From Pseudomonadota bacterium (GTDB lineage: Bacteria > Pseudomonadota > Alphaproteobacteria > SMXQ01): a stretch of DNA of 12,117 nucleotides. The stretch covers positions 1 to 12,117 of the forward strand of contig JADFPK010000029.1 in the NCBI GenBank assembly GCA_022562375.1. Reading direction: 5' to 3'. The notes beneath the pieces were generated by a model. It had not been told where the DNA came from and did not search any database. It was given only the letters and a program-made list of their open reading frames with translations. The position numbers were made by a program, and so were the translations under genes. Of this stretch, positions 1-7,528 are shown piece after piece (position 1 is the first letter of the stretch; the number at the start of each line of letters is the position of its first letter).

Positions 1-932
1 CCAAAAAGTCTCCGGCCGCGGAGCGTGGCGACCATCCCACCATCGCCGACAAGGCGCTGAACGACGCCGTCGCCTATATCCGCGGCCTCGCCCAGATGCG
101 CGGGCGCAACGTCGAATGGGCCGAGAAAGCGGTCAGCGAAGCGGCCAGCCTGCCCGCCGAAGAGGCGTTGAAGGAGGGGGTGATCGATGTCGTGGCCCGC
201 GACATTACGGAGCTTCTCGAGAAGATCGACGGGCGCAAGGTCACCGTGCTCAAGGCGGAGCGGGCTCTCGCCACCAAGGGGGCGAAAGTGATCACTATTG
301 CGCCCGATTGGCGCAACGAACTGCTGGCCGTCATCACCAATCCCAATCTGGCCTACATCCTGCTCATGATCGGTTTCTACGGCGTGGTTCTCGAGTTCTG
401 GAATCCAGGCGCCGTGGTGCCGGGCGTCGTCGGCTCCATCTCCCTGCTGCTCGCTCTATATGCGCTCAACCTCCTGCCGATCAATTACGCCGGTCTTGGC
501 CTCATCGTGCTCGGCATCGCCTTGATGACCGCCGAGGCGTTCCTGCCTTCCTTCGGCATCCTTGGCATCGGCGGCGTTATTGCCTTAGTCATCGGGTCGG
601 TGTTTCTTATCGACACTGAAGTCCCGGGCTACAGCATTTCCTGGCCGGTTATCGCCGTCGCGGCGGCGGCCAGCGGCGCCTTCTTCATCGTCGTGGTCGC
701 CATGGCGGTCAAGGCGCGGAAGCGCCCGGTGGTCAGCGGCCGGGAAGACCTTCTCGGCAGTACCGGCCGGGTGATTGACTGGCAGGACCGCAAGGGCACC
801 ATCCGGGTGCATGGCGAGGCCTGGCAGGCAAGCGCGCCGGCGGCCCTCGAGCCCGGCGCGCGGGTTCACATCGCCGATATCGAAGGGCTGACCCTGTTGG
901 TGGAACCGGTGGAGCAAGAAAGGGAGGACTGA
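1..932 (+). CDS. NfeD family membrane-bound serine protease, 3' part (start lies upstream of the window)
   Basis: The frame is open from base 3, so the N-terminus is missing. Family members are usually about 430-460 residues and about 309 are visible here. The first visible part, with [20 protein letters not shown] followed by a GVIDVVA segment, matches the end of the ClpP/crotonase-like serine protease domain of long NfeD proteins. About five hydrophobic segments follow (roughly nt 348-400, 414-470, 489-545, 564-614 and 642-710). The C-terminal 68 residues form the soluble NfeD beta-barrel (OB-fold-like) domain, nt 726-932. Long NfeD proteins are inner-membrane proteases known to pair with stomatin-like proteins and, in archaea, to cleave the stomatin C-terminus. 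The stop codon is one base before the slipin start, and the slipin ribosome binding site lies inside this gene, so co-translation is likely. The catalytic Ser/Lys dyad cannot be verified because that part lies largely outside the window. Confidence 0.93.
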   Translation, partial: KKSPAAERGDHPTIADKALNDAVAYIRGLAQMRGRNVEWAEKAVSEAASLPAEEALKEGVIDVVARDITELLEKIDGRKVTVLKAERALATKGAKVITIAPDWRNELLAVITNPNLAYILLMIGFYGVVLEFWNPGAVVPGVVGSISLLLALYALNLLPINYAGLGLIVLGIALMTAEAFLPSFGILGIGGVIALVIGSVFLIDTEVPGYSISWPVIAVAAAASGAFFIVVVAMAVKARKRPVVSGREDLLGSTGRVIDWQDRKGTIRVHGEAWQASAPAALEPGARVHIADIEGLTLLVEPVEQERED

Positions 933-933
933 T

Positions 934-1710
934 ATGTCGATCGAATTTTACGCCTATCTCGGCGGCGCCGTCATCGTCTTCGCATTCACTATCTATACCC
1001 TGCGCGTCCTGCGCGAGTATGAGCGCGGCGTGATCTTCCTGCTCGGCCGTTTCTGGAAGGTCAAGGGGCCCGGCCTCATCATCGTCGTGCCCATCATCCA
1101 GCAGATGGTGCGGGTGGATCTGCGCACCGTCGTGCTGGACGTGCCGACCCAGGACGTGATTTCGCGGGACAACGTCTCGGTCAAGGTCAACGCCGTCATC
1201 TACTACCGGGTCCTCGATGCCCAGAGGGCCATCATCCAGGTCGAGGATTTCCGCGCCGCCACCAGCCAGCTGGCGCAGACGACCCTGCGCTCGGTGCTGG
1301 GCCAGCACGAGCTCGACGAGATGCTGGCCGAACGCGACAAGCTGAACGCGGACCTTCAGCGCCTGCTCGATGAGCAGACCGACGCCTGGGGCATCAAGGT
1401 GCTGAACGTCGAGATCAAACACGTGGATTTGGACGAGAGCATGATCCGCGCCATCGCCAAGCAGGCGGAGGCGGAGCGCATGCGCCGCGCCAAGATCATC
1501 AATGCCACGGGTGAGCTTCAGGCCGCCCAGAAGCTGCTGGACGCCGCCAATATCATGTCGGCGAACCCACAGGCCATGCAGCTGCGCTATCTCAATGCGC
1601 TCCACGACATCGCCGGGGAGAGGACCTCGACCATCGTCTTTCCACTGCCTATCGACCTCTTCAACGCCCTCCTGCCATCGCCGGGCGATGGCCAGGGCGG
1701 GGAGGATTGA
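934..1710 (+). CDS. Slipin (stomatin-like SPFH/band 7 family membrane protein)
   Basis: 258 residues, the usual length for bacterial slipins. One N-terminal membrane segment (about residues 6-25) precedes the signature [20 protein letters not shown] and the SPFH/band 7 domain (about 30-200). A charged, Ala/Glu/Arg-rich coiled-coil stretch ([14 protein letters not shown], about 173-186) follows, then a conserved tail with [11 protein letters not shown]. Such proteins oligomerise on the inner membrane, organise membrane microdomains and are thought to be partners or substrates of NfeD proteases. The start is well fixed: GGAGG at 923-927 sits six bases before the ATG, inside the end of the nfeD gene. 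The one-base gap indicates an nfeD–slipin operon. QmcA/YbbK is the related E. coli protein, but this shorter form fits the slipin branch better. Function in this organism is inferred from the family. Confidence 0.95.
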   Translation: MSIEFYAYLGGAVIVFAFTIYTLRVLREYERGVIFLLGRFWKVKGPGLIIVVPIIQQMVRVDLRTVVLDVPTQDVISRDNVSVKVNAVIYYRVLDAQRAIIQVEDFRAATSQLAQTTLRSVLGQHELDEMLAERDKLNADLQRLLDEQTDAWGIKVLNVEIKHVDLDESMIRAIAKQAEAERMRRAKIINATGELQAAQKLLDAANIMSANPQAMQLRYLNALHDIAGERTSTIVFPLPIDLFNALLPSPGDGQGGED

Positions 1711-1815
1711 CCCCGGTAGCGATGCCGGAGCATATATTGGGGCTCGGGCGCCGCGTTAAGTCGCCCGGCCGACAGAATTTACATTCGTCAGTCGCGTCAT
1801 TTCATCGAGGGCGAA

Positions 1816-1839
1816 GTCACTCGTATAGTCACCCGTATC
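1816..1839 (+). repeat. Tandem 12-bp direct repeat upstream of the CBS gene, with embedded -10-like box
   Basis: GTCACTCGTATA (1816-1827) is followed directly by GTCACCCGTATC (1828-1839); 10 of 12 positions match. The junction contains TATAGT (1824-1829), five of six matches to the sigma70 -10 consensus, but the -35 position at 17-bp spacing (TTCATC) is poor. The repeat ends 11 bases before the ribosome binding site of the CBS gene, so it could be an operator or activator site placed on the promoter. The repeat is seen directly; the regulatory role is inferred. Confidence 0.4.
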
Positions 1840-1860
1840 AAGGGATCAACGGAGGGGACC

Positions 1861-2292
1861 ATGGATGTTGCATCGATACTGAGAATCAAGGGGTCGTCCG
1901 TCGCGACGGCGCCACCGGAGGCGACGATCACCGACATCGCGGCAAAGCTGAAAGAGGAAAAGATCGGGGCGCTCGTCGTCAGCGACGACGGCCTCAAGGT
2001 GCTCGGCATCATTTCCGAGCGGGATATCGTCAGGGGTCTCGCCGATCACGGTCTCGATCTGCTGGAAAAGCGGGCCGAAGAGCTGATGACGGCCGAGGTG
2101 ATGACCTGCACGCCGAACGATACCACGGGGGATTTGATGGCGGTCATGAGCGAGAAACGAATCCGCCATATCCCGGTCACCGAGAACGGCGAGCTTTGCG
2201 GCATCGTCAGCATCGGCGACGTGGTGAAGGACCGCTTGGATGAGATCGAACGCGAGGCCAACGCGCTTCGCGCTTATGTCACCAAGGCCTGA
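1861..2292 (+). CDS. Two-CBS-domain protein
   Basis: 143 residues made up almost entirely of a CBS pair (Bateman module). CBS1 spans about residues 8-60 with the typical ending LGIISERDIVRGL. CBS2 spans about 78-135, with the AEVMTCTPNDT entry, the RIRHIPVTENGELCGIVSIG core and VVKDRLDEIE at the end. There is no fused catalytic, transporter or kinase domain. Stand-alone CBS pairs usually bind adenine nucleotides (AMP, ATP, SAM, NAD) and regulate a partner in trans; neither ligand nor partner is identifiable here. The start is supported by GGAGGGG at 1851-1857, three bases before the ATG. A 150-base gap from the slipin gene and an upstream direct repeat suggest its own promoter rather than membership of the nfeD–slipin operon. 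A GC-rich imperfect hairpin (about 2298-2321) lies directly after the stop. Confidence 0.93.
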   Translation: MDVASILRIKGSSVATAPPEATITDIAAKLKEEKIGALVVSDDGLKVLGIISERDIVRGLADHGLDLLEKRAEELMTAEVMTCTPNDTTGDLMAVMSEKRIRHIPVTENGELCGIVSIGDVVKDRLDEIEREANALRAYVTKA

Positions 2293-2297
2293 GCCAC

Positions 2298-2321
2298 GGC
2301 CGGCGCCGCCCGGCGGCGGCC
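2298..2321 (+). terminator. Possible GC-rich imperfect hairpin after the CBS gene
   Basis: GGCCG (2298-2302) and CCGCC (2306-2310) can pair with GGCGG (2312-2316) and CGGCC (2317-2321), with a three-base bulge and the innermost pairs opened to form a loop. It begins six bases after the CBS stop codon. No T tract follows, so an intrinsic terminator is only a weak suggestion. Confidence 0.25.
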
Positions 2322-2424
2322 GGGCTGGCGGGACCACCGGGTATTACGCCGGGCGGAAGTTTGTGCTAGCGTCGACCCAATTACCGCTCGCGAAGCACCA
2401 ACAATAACGTCCGCCAGAGGAGAG

Positions 2425-3642
2425 ATGTCAGGGTTGGGGACACCAAAAGCGGCCATGGCCGCCTGTGCGGTGCTTTTGTTGATAGCCGGCGCGGCCGCTG
2501 GCGGCGCCTCATCGGCGGCGTTGGCGCAAGCGCCCTCCGGGCAAACACCGCCCGCGGACGCATCGCCGCCCGCCGGGACGGCGAAAAAGGTCCCGGATTT
2601 CCTGCCGACGAGCGGGTTCGTCACCGACATCTACCGCTACGTCGTATCCTGGCGGCTCATCGAATTCCTCGTCGCCGCCAGCGTCCTGTCTCTGGCGGTC
2701 GGCGTCGGCGTCGTCATCAGGGCGCGCCGCTGGTCGGGCGGGCGCGAGGAGGCCCGCGAGAACAAACGCTGGGAAAGTTACACCGACGCCGGAACCCTGG
2801 CTTTCGACGGTTCGAGCCATGACGAGGCCGAGACCCATCTCCGCGCCGCCTTGAGACTGGCGGAAGGCTTCGGGCGGCACGACCCGCGTTTGGCCACGAG
2901 CCTTGCCAACCTGGCCCAACTCTACCGCGCCAGAGGGGACTACGCCGACGCCGAACAGCTCTACAAACGCTCTCTCGCGGTCGACGAGAAGGCCTTCGGG
3001 CCGGATCACGAGGAAACCGCCAACAGCCTGAATGAACTGGCCCAAACCTACCGCGCCCAAAGGAAATTCGCTTTCGCCGAGCCGCTCTATGAGCGGGCCC
3101 TGGCAATCCGCGAGAAGGCGGCGGGCCCGGACCATCCCCAGGTGGCGCTGACACTCGAGAGCCTGGCGCAGGTCTACCACGCCCAGGGAAGGTTCGCCGA
3201 TGCCGAACCGCTGTCGAGACGCGCCGTCGCCATATTGGAGAAATCCCTGGGGCCCGAGCACCCCAACGTCGCCACGTCCCTCAACAACCTGGCCGGCATG
3301 CATGACGATGCGGGCAATTTCGACGAGGCGGAAACCCTCTACAAGCGCTCGCTCAGTATCTACACCGAGGCCCTGGGGCCGGAGCACCCCCATGTGGCGA
3401 TAAGCCTGGAAAACCTGGCCGAGCTCTACCGCACCCATGGCAAGCTCGCCGCCGCCGAACCCCTCTACAAGCTGTCGCTCGGGGTCCTGGAGAAGACCCT
3501 GGGAGAGGAACACCCGGACGTGGCGACGACGCTGGATAACTATGCCGCCTTGTTGCGCATGACCGGACGGGGCAACGATGCGACCAACATGGAAACGCGC
3601 GCCGCGACCATTCGCACCAGGGCCGGAGGCGACAAGGCGTAG
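2425..3642 (+). CDS. Membrane-anchored tetratricopeptide (kinesin-light-chain-type TPR) protein
   Basis: 405 residues. The N-terminus has a hydrophobic signal-like segment (about residues 11-32) with a plausible signal peptidase site after AALA (residue 34), then a Pro/Ala-rich stretch to about 58. A second hydrophobic helix (about 80-99) is followed by RARRW. By the positive-inside rule the rest should be cytoplasmic. From residue 133 onward there are six TPR units: the first is 41 residues, the next five exactly 42 (starting at 174, 216, 258, 300 and 342), and a degenerate seventh starts at 384. The consensus is AEPLYKRSLAIxEKxLGPEHP followed by VATSLNNLAxLYRxxGxF, as in TPR_10/TPR_12 and kinesin light chain. 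Such arrays are protein-binding scaffolds; no catalytic domain is present. The purine-rich AGAGGAGAG (2416-2424) precedes the ATG. The partner is unknown. Confidence 0.9.
   Translation: MSGLGTPKAAMAACAVLLLIAGAAAGGASSAALAQAPSGQTPPADASPPAGTAKKVPDFLPTSGFVTDIYRYVVSWRLIEFLVAASVLSLAVGVGVVIRARRWSGGREEARENKRWESYTDAGTLAFDGSSHDEAETHLRAALRLAEGFGRHDPRLATSLANLAQLYRARGDYADAEQLYKRSLAVDEKAFGPDHEETANSLNELAQTYRAQRKFAFAEPLYERALAIREKAAGPDHPQVALTLESLAQVYHAQGRFADAEPLSRRAVAILEKSLGPEHPNVATSLNNLAGMHDDAGNFDEAETLYKRSLSIYTEALGPEHPHVAISLENLAELYRTHGKLAAAEPLYKLSLGVLEKTLGEEHPDVATTLDNYAALLRMTGRGNDATNMETRAATIRTRAGGDKA
2821..3573 (+). repeat. 126-bp period coding repeat (six TPR units)
   Basis: Units begin at 2821, 2944, 3070, 3196, 3322 and 3448. 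The first is 123 bp and the others 126 bp. Each encodes one helix-turn-helix TPR of the 42-residue class, with recurring codons for the AEPLY/AETLY and GPEHP motifs. The repeat is protein-level and imperfect at the DNA level, so it is an old amplification rather than a recent tandem duplication. Confidence 0.9.
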
Positions 3643-3663
3643 CGCCGAAGGATTTTCCAAGCC

Positions 3664-3682
3664 CCGCCGGTCCGCGCGGCGG
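3664..3682. terminator. Weak GC stem between the convergent TPR and aas-like genes
   Basis: CCGCC (3664-3668) and GGCGG (3678-3682) can form a 5-bp stem with a 9-base loop in the 60-base gap between convergent stop codons. No T run follows on either strand, so a terminator role rests mainly on its position. Confidence 0.2.
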
Positions 3683-3702
3683 AGGTCCCGAGCGTTCTCC
3701 GA

Positions 3703-6700
3703 TCAGCTTGACCCGTGCCGGGACCCTGCGTCCGGGCCCACCTGCCGGGCGGCGTCCTCGGCCAGTTTCCGGGCCGCCGTGACATCGGTTTTCCCCGAAG
3801 CCAGGATCGGCACCTTCTCTACGGTGATCACCGTCTTGGGGATCATCAATTCCGCCACGCCGATGTCGCGCAGATGGGCCCGGAGCGAGGAGCGGTCGGC
3901 CTCGGCGGCCTCGGTCACCAGCACCAGCCGCTCGCCCTTGACGCTGTCGGGAATCGCGACGACGACGTGACCGTGCTCCGGCCACAAGGCGCAAACCTTT
4001 TCCTCGACCGCCGTCAGGGACACCATCTCACCGGCGATCTTGGCGAAGCGCTTGACCCGGCCGACGATGCTGACGAAGCCGTCCGGGTCAATCTCGACGA
4101 TGTCTCCGGTGTCATGCCAGCCCCCTTCCGGCGGCACGATTTCTCCTGGCCGGTCCGCCTTCAGGTAACCCAGCATGATATTGGGGCCCGCTATCTCGAG
4201 CCGCCCGCCGCGCGCGATCCCCGGCACCTCGACCAGCCGGTGGCGGATGCCGGGCAAAAACCGCCCGACGGTGCCGGCCTTGTAGTGCATCGGCGTGTTG
4301 GTGGCGATGACCGGCGCCGCCTCGGTGAGGCCATAGCCCTCGAGGATGCGCAGACCGAACTTCTCGGCCCAGGCGCGGCGGGTCTCCTCCTTCAGCCTTT
4401 CGGCGCCGGCGAAAACATGGCGGACGCTGTAAAAATCGTAAGCGTGCGCGTTGCGGGCGTAGCCGGCAAGAAATGTGTCGGTGCCGAACAGGATGGTGGC
4501 GTTGCAGGCGTAGGCCAGTTCGGGCACGACGCGGTAATGGAGGGGCGAGGGATACAGGAATGTCTTGAGACCGGAGAGCAACGGCAACAGCAATCCACCG
4601 GTCAAGCCGAAGGAATGAAACACCGGCAAGGCGTTGAACACGATATCGGTCGGGTTGAAGTCGACCCGCGAACTCAGCTGAGAGCGGTTGGCGAGAAAAT
4701 TTACGTGGCTCAACGCCACCCCTTTCGGGGTGCCCTCGGAGCCCGAGGTAAAGAGGATGACGGCGGGATCGTCCGGCCCGACAGCGGGCGTGATCCAGCG
4801 ATGCAGGACACGCGCCCCCGCGCCGACGAGGAGGCCGAAGATTTTGTCGATGGCGCCAAGATCTTGGTGGATGTCCTCGAGATACACGATCTCGGCGCAC
4901 CCGGCGATGGCCTCGACGGCGGCTTCCAGCTTGGCGGCCGTAACGAAGCGGCGCGATGACAGGACCGTCCCGACGCCGGCGGTCTTACAGGCGGAGACCA
5001 TGTCGCCGACGCCGGTCGCGAAGTTGAGCATGGCCGGGACGCGGCCGAAGGCCTGCAAGGCGAAGAAGGCAATCACCACCGCCACCGAGTTGGGCAACAG
5101 CACGCCGACATATTCCCCCGGGCCGGTGTCCCGCGCGAGCTTGCGCCCAAGCGCCAGGGATGAGGTGATCAGCCGGTTGTAGCTGAGTGGTTTGTGATCG
5201 ATGTCCTCGACCACGGCACAGCCGCCGCCGTGGACGCTCCGGGCCTCGAGCAGGGCGCCGAACAAGGTGGTGTCCACTCGACCGGACTCGAACATCATGT
5301 CGCTCATGAGGTCGTAGAGCTTGGCGCCGATGATCTGACGCCGCCGGCGGCCCTTGATGTCCGCCGGCACCTCGAATCGCCGGGGCTCCAGAATCCTGAG
5401 GCTGATCTTGGGGAACCAGCGAAGCCTGAGCTTGCCCTTCAACCGCGAGAACGGCGAATATTGCGCGCCTTCGATACAGATCGGCAGGATCGTCGCCGCC
5501 GCCAGATCGGCGATCATCCCCGGCCCTTCGTAGACCTTCATCAGCGCCCCGGTAACGGTGATCCTGCCTTCGGGAAAAATGACGCACTTCTTGCCCTGCT
5601 TCACCGCCCCGACCAGGCTCTTGATGGCCATCGGATTGGCGGGGTCCAGCGGCATGAGATCGAACAGCAGGAAGGCCGGCTTAACCCACCACTTCCCGGC
5701 GATGGAGCTATCGATCGCGAAGGTCGGCGTTTCCGGAAGGCAGGCGCCGACCAGGGCGGCGTCCAGGAAAGACGTGTGGTTGACGACGATGACGACGCGA
5801 TCCCCGGCCAGCTTGTAGTTTTCCAGGCCGGTGACCTCGACCCGGTAGGCGAGCGAAAACAGCCAGCGGACGATGGCGCGGAGCACCTCGTCGGGCAGCA
5901 GCTTGCAGATGTAGCCAGCGACCGCGACATTCGCCACCGCCATGGCGAGAAACACCTGGGTGACCGAGAAGCCGGCGGAGAACATGGCCGCCGTAATCAT
6001 CGCCGAAGCCACCATGAACGCGGCGTTGACGATGTTGTTGGCGGCGATGTTGCGGGAACGGTGGCTGGCCTCCGAACGGGTTTGCAGGATGGCGTAAAGC
6101 GGAACGATGTAAAAACCGCCGCAAATGGAGATCAAGGCCAGATCCGCCATTATCCGCCAGTTCGCCGCGATGGCGAGGAAGCGGGCCGCGTCGAGGAGGC
6201 CGGCGGCGGCAGTGCCGCCGACGCTGGCGAAATAGAGATCGATTGAAAAGATCGCCATGCCAAGGGCGCCGAGGGGCACGTACTTGGCGCTGACCTCTCC
6301 CTTGAGCGCCCGATTGCAGAGCAGCGTGCCGGCGCCGATGCCGAGCGAAAAGGTCACCAGGAACAGGGTCACCACCTGCTCGTCGGCGCCGAGAATGTCC
6401 TTGGCGTAGGTCGGGAACTGGGCGAGGAAGGTGGCGCCGACGAACCAGAACCAGGAAATGCCGAGAATCGAGAGATAGACCGCCCGGTTGGCGGCGGCGT
6501 GGCGAATGATCGCCACCGTCTCGCCGAAAATGTTGGGGTTGATCGCCAGATCGGGGTCGGCGGGTCCCGCCGCCGGAATGAACAGGCTCCCCACCCATCC
6601 CGCCAGGGCCACGACGATCACCATGACGGACACCCATGCCGCTCCCTCCTCGGTGAGGATCAGCAGGCCGCCGAAAACAGTGCCGAGCAGGATCGCCAGG

Positions 6701-7164
6701 AACGTCCCGGCCTCGATCAGGGCGTTGCCGCCGATCAGTTCGTTTTCACCCAGATGGTCCGGAAGAATGGCGTATTTCAGGGGACCGAAGAAAGCCGACT
6801 GGGCGCCCATGAGGAACAGCACCACCATCAGCACCGTGACATTGCCCGAGGTGTAGCCGATCGCGGCGAGCGCCATCAGCACGATCTCGACGAACTTGAT
6901 GATGGCGATCAGGCGCGACTTTTCCAGCCTGTCCGCAAGCTGCCCCGCCACCGCCGAGAACAGGAAGAAGGGAAGAATGAAGATACCCGCCGCGGCGGTC
7001 ACCAGGATGCGGCCGTCGAGCCCGGTCTTTACCGCCAGGCGATAGGTGATGAGGATGAGGAGGGCGTTCTTGAACGTATTGTCGTTGAAGGCGCCGAGAA
7101 ACTGGGTCACGAACAGCGGCAGAAACCGGCGGGTTTTGAGAAGGTCGAACTGGGTGCCGTGCAT
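3703..7164 (-). CDS. Fused lysophospholipid flippase (LplT-like MFS) – acyltransferase (PlsC) – acyl-ACP synthetase (Aas-like)
   Basis: 1153 residues in three parts. Residues about 1-425 are a 12-helix MFS transporter opening with the LplT-type motif FVTQFLGAFNDNTFKNALLI. Residues about 440-640 are a PlsC-type acyltransferase with NHTSFLD (462-468, catalytic H463 and D468) and FPEGR (530-534). Residues about 645-1140 are an AMP-forming ligase with the P-loop FTSGSEGTPKG (805-815), EGYGLTE (942-948), DTGD (1018-1021), GRVKR (1035-1039) and the C-terminal lysine in ASGKTD (K1125). In E. coli LplT and Aas are separate, adjacent proteins: LplT flips lyso-phosphatidylethanolamine inward and Aas re-acylates it using acyl-ACP. 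Here one chain should do both at the inner membrane. Natural fusions of this kind are known in many bacteria. All visible catalytic motifs are intact. A weak AGGA lies just upstream of the ATG. The gene converges on the TPR gene, with 60 bases between stops. Confidence 0.95.
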   Translation of the reverse strand: MHGTQFDLLKTRRFLPLFVTQFLGAFNDNTFKNALLILITYRLAVKTGLDGRILVTAAAGIFILPFFLFSAVAGQLADRLEKSRLIAIIKFVEIVLMALAAIGYTSGNVTVLMVVLFLMGAQSAFFGPLKYAILPDHLGENELIGGNALIEAGTFLAILLGTVFGGLLILTEEGAAWVSVMVIVVALAGWVGSLFIPAAGPADPDLAINPNIFGETVAIIRHAAANRAVYLSILGISWFWFVGATFLAQFPTYAKDILGADEQVVTLFLVTFSLGIGAGTLLCNRALKGEVSAKYVPLGALGMAIFSIDLYFASVGGTAAAGLLDAARFLAIAANWRIMADLALISICGGFYIVPLYAILQTRSEASHRSRNIAANNIVNAAFMVASAMITAAMFSAGFSVTQVFLAMAVANVAVAGYICKLLPDEVLRAIVRWLFSLAYRVEVTGLENYKLAGDRVVIVVNHTSFLDAALVGACLPETPTFAIDSSIAGKWWVKPAFLLFDLMPLDPANPMAIKSLVGAVKQGKKCVIFPEGRITVTGALMKVYEGPGMIADLAAATILPICIEGAQYSPFSRLKGKLRLRWFPKISLRILEPRRFEVPADIKGRRRRQIIGAKLYDLMSDMMFESGRVDTTLFGALLEARSVHGGGCAVVEDIDHKPLSYNRLITSSLALGRKLARDTGPGEYVGVLLPNSVAVVIAFFALQAFGRVPAMLNFATGVGDMVSACKTAGVGTVLSSRRFVTAAKLEAAVEAIAGCAEIVYLEDIHQDLGAIDKIFGLLVGAGARVLHRWITPAVGPDDPAVILFTSGSEGTPKGVALSHVNFLANRSQLSSRVDFNPTDIVFNALPVFHSFGLTGGLLLPLLSGLKTFLYPSPLHYRVVPELAYACNATILFGTDTFLAGYARNAHAYDFYSVRHVFAGAERLKEETRRAWAEKFGLRILEGYGLTEAAPVIATNTPMHYKAGTVGRFLPGIRHRLVEVPGIARGGRLEIAGPNIMLGYLKADRPGEIVPPEGGWHDTGDIVEIDPDGFVSIVGRVKRFAKIAGEMVSLTAVEEKVCALWPEHGHVVVAIPDSVKGERLVLVTEAAEADRSSLRAHLRDIGVAELMIPKTVITVEKVPILASGKTDVTAARKLAEDAARQVGPDAGSRHGSS

Positions 7165-7444
7165 CGTCCTGTCGTCAATTCCGTTATTTCCGACGGGCGG
7201 GGGTGGGGGCGATTCGCCGACAGCTTCAATTGGAACGGGGGCGCTGTCAAGCCGGTGGCCGGCGGGATCCGAGGAAGCGGGATGGGCCGCCCCCGGTGGC
7301 CGCCGCCCTCAAGCCCGCCAAGGTCCACTTTTCGATGCCGGCGGATGATTCGGATAGCGCATTCAAGATGGCGCCAAGAGAGCGACGGCCGATCCGGATG
7401 TTCCTGTTATGTTCCCACCTTATGGGACCTCCCGGAGGCAAAAA

Positions 7445-7483
7445 ATGGCGCTTGGCACGCCCCCCGGCGCCGATCTGTGGTAA
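7445..7483 (+). CDS. Putative 12-residue upstream mini-ORF (leader peptide candidate)
   Basis: ATG at 7445 is preceded by GGAGG (7434-7438) with a six-base A-rich spacer, one of the best ribosome binding sites in the window. It encodes MALGTPPGADLW and stops at TAA (7481-7483). The next gene starts 45 bases later in the same frame, but a second in-frame TAA (7499-7501) also separates them, so this is not simply an N-terminal extension. The following gene has only a weak, distant AAGGGG (7511-7516). A leader peptide or translation-coupling role is possible. A chance ORF, or the remains of an older start, is the alternative. Confidence 0.35.
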   Translation: MALGTPPGADLW

Positions 7484-7490
7484 AGTCGAT

Positions 7491-7504
7491 CCATTAAATA
7501 ATGG
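7491..7504. promoter_or_regulatory. 14-bp AT-rich palindrome upstream of the Sel1/HExxH gene
   Basis: CCATTA (7491-7496), AA, TAATGG (7499-7504) is a perfect inverted repeat in otherwise GC-rich DNA, 24 bases before the start codon at 7529. It lies between the mini-ORF stop and the gene. It could be a repressor site or a -10-region element. The core ATTAAATAAT recurs at 10847-10856 in another promoter region. Confidence 0.3.
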
Positions 7505-7528
7505 GCGTTTAAGGGGTCCTTCGAGCAC

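Larger units (their letters stand above)
7165..7528. other. Divergent intergenic region between the LplT–Aas-like gene and the Sel1/HExxH gene
   Basis: 364 bases with no convincing full-length gene. It contains a G-tract on the plus strand (7195-7209, three G runs separated by single bases) in the presumed leader of the minus-strand gene. A short inverted repeat, GCCGG-TGG-CCGGC, lies at 7251-7263. A 12-codon mini-ORF with a good ribosome binding site lies at 7445-7483, and the palindrome CCATTA-AA-TAATGG at 7491-7504. No pair of -35/-10 boxes with normal spacing stood out. Promoters for both flanking genes should lie here, but I cannot place them. Confidence 0.6.

Noticed and set aside
733..1605. 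Minus-strand open frame of 290 codons opposite nfeD and slipin
   Set aside because: It overlaps two well-supported genes and gives a His/Asp/Leu-rich product with no domain; a shadow.
2821..3573. Regular DNA repeat considered as a CRISPR or satellite array
   Set aside because: The period is 126 bp, stays in frame and encodes TPR units; there are no short identical repeats with unique spacers.
2509..3660. Minus-strand open frame of 383 codons opposite the TPR gene
   Set aside because: Antisense mirror of the TPR repeats. The apparent repeats in its product derive from the 126-bp coding period on the plus strand.
5194..6246. Long plus-strand open frame of 350 codons inside the LplT–Aas-like gene
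   Set aside because: It lies entirely opposite a gene with intact motifs in three domains. Its translation is Asp/Arg/Gly-rich with no recognisable motif, typical of an antisense shadow frame in GC-rich DNA.
7195..7209. G-tract on the plus strand as a possible G-quadruplex
   Set aside because: Only three runs of three or more G are present (GGG, GGGGG, GGGGG); a standard four-run quadruplex cannot form within this stretch.
7210..7235. RpoH-like promoter on the minus strand (TTGAAG, 14 bases, CCCCCAC) for the LplT–Aas-like gene
   Set aside because: The -10 part is simply the C-rich complement of the G-tract and lacks the ATNT ending; the match is not strong enough to call.
7451..7486. TTGGCA and TAAAGT as a promoter pair for the Sel1/HExxH gene
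   Set aside because: The spacing is 23 bases, outside the normal 16-19 range, and both lie within the mini-ORF segment.
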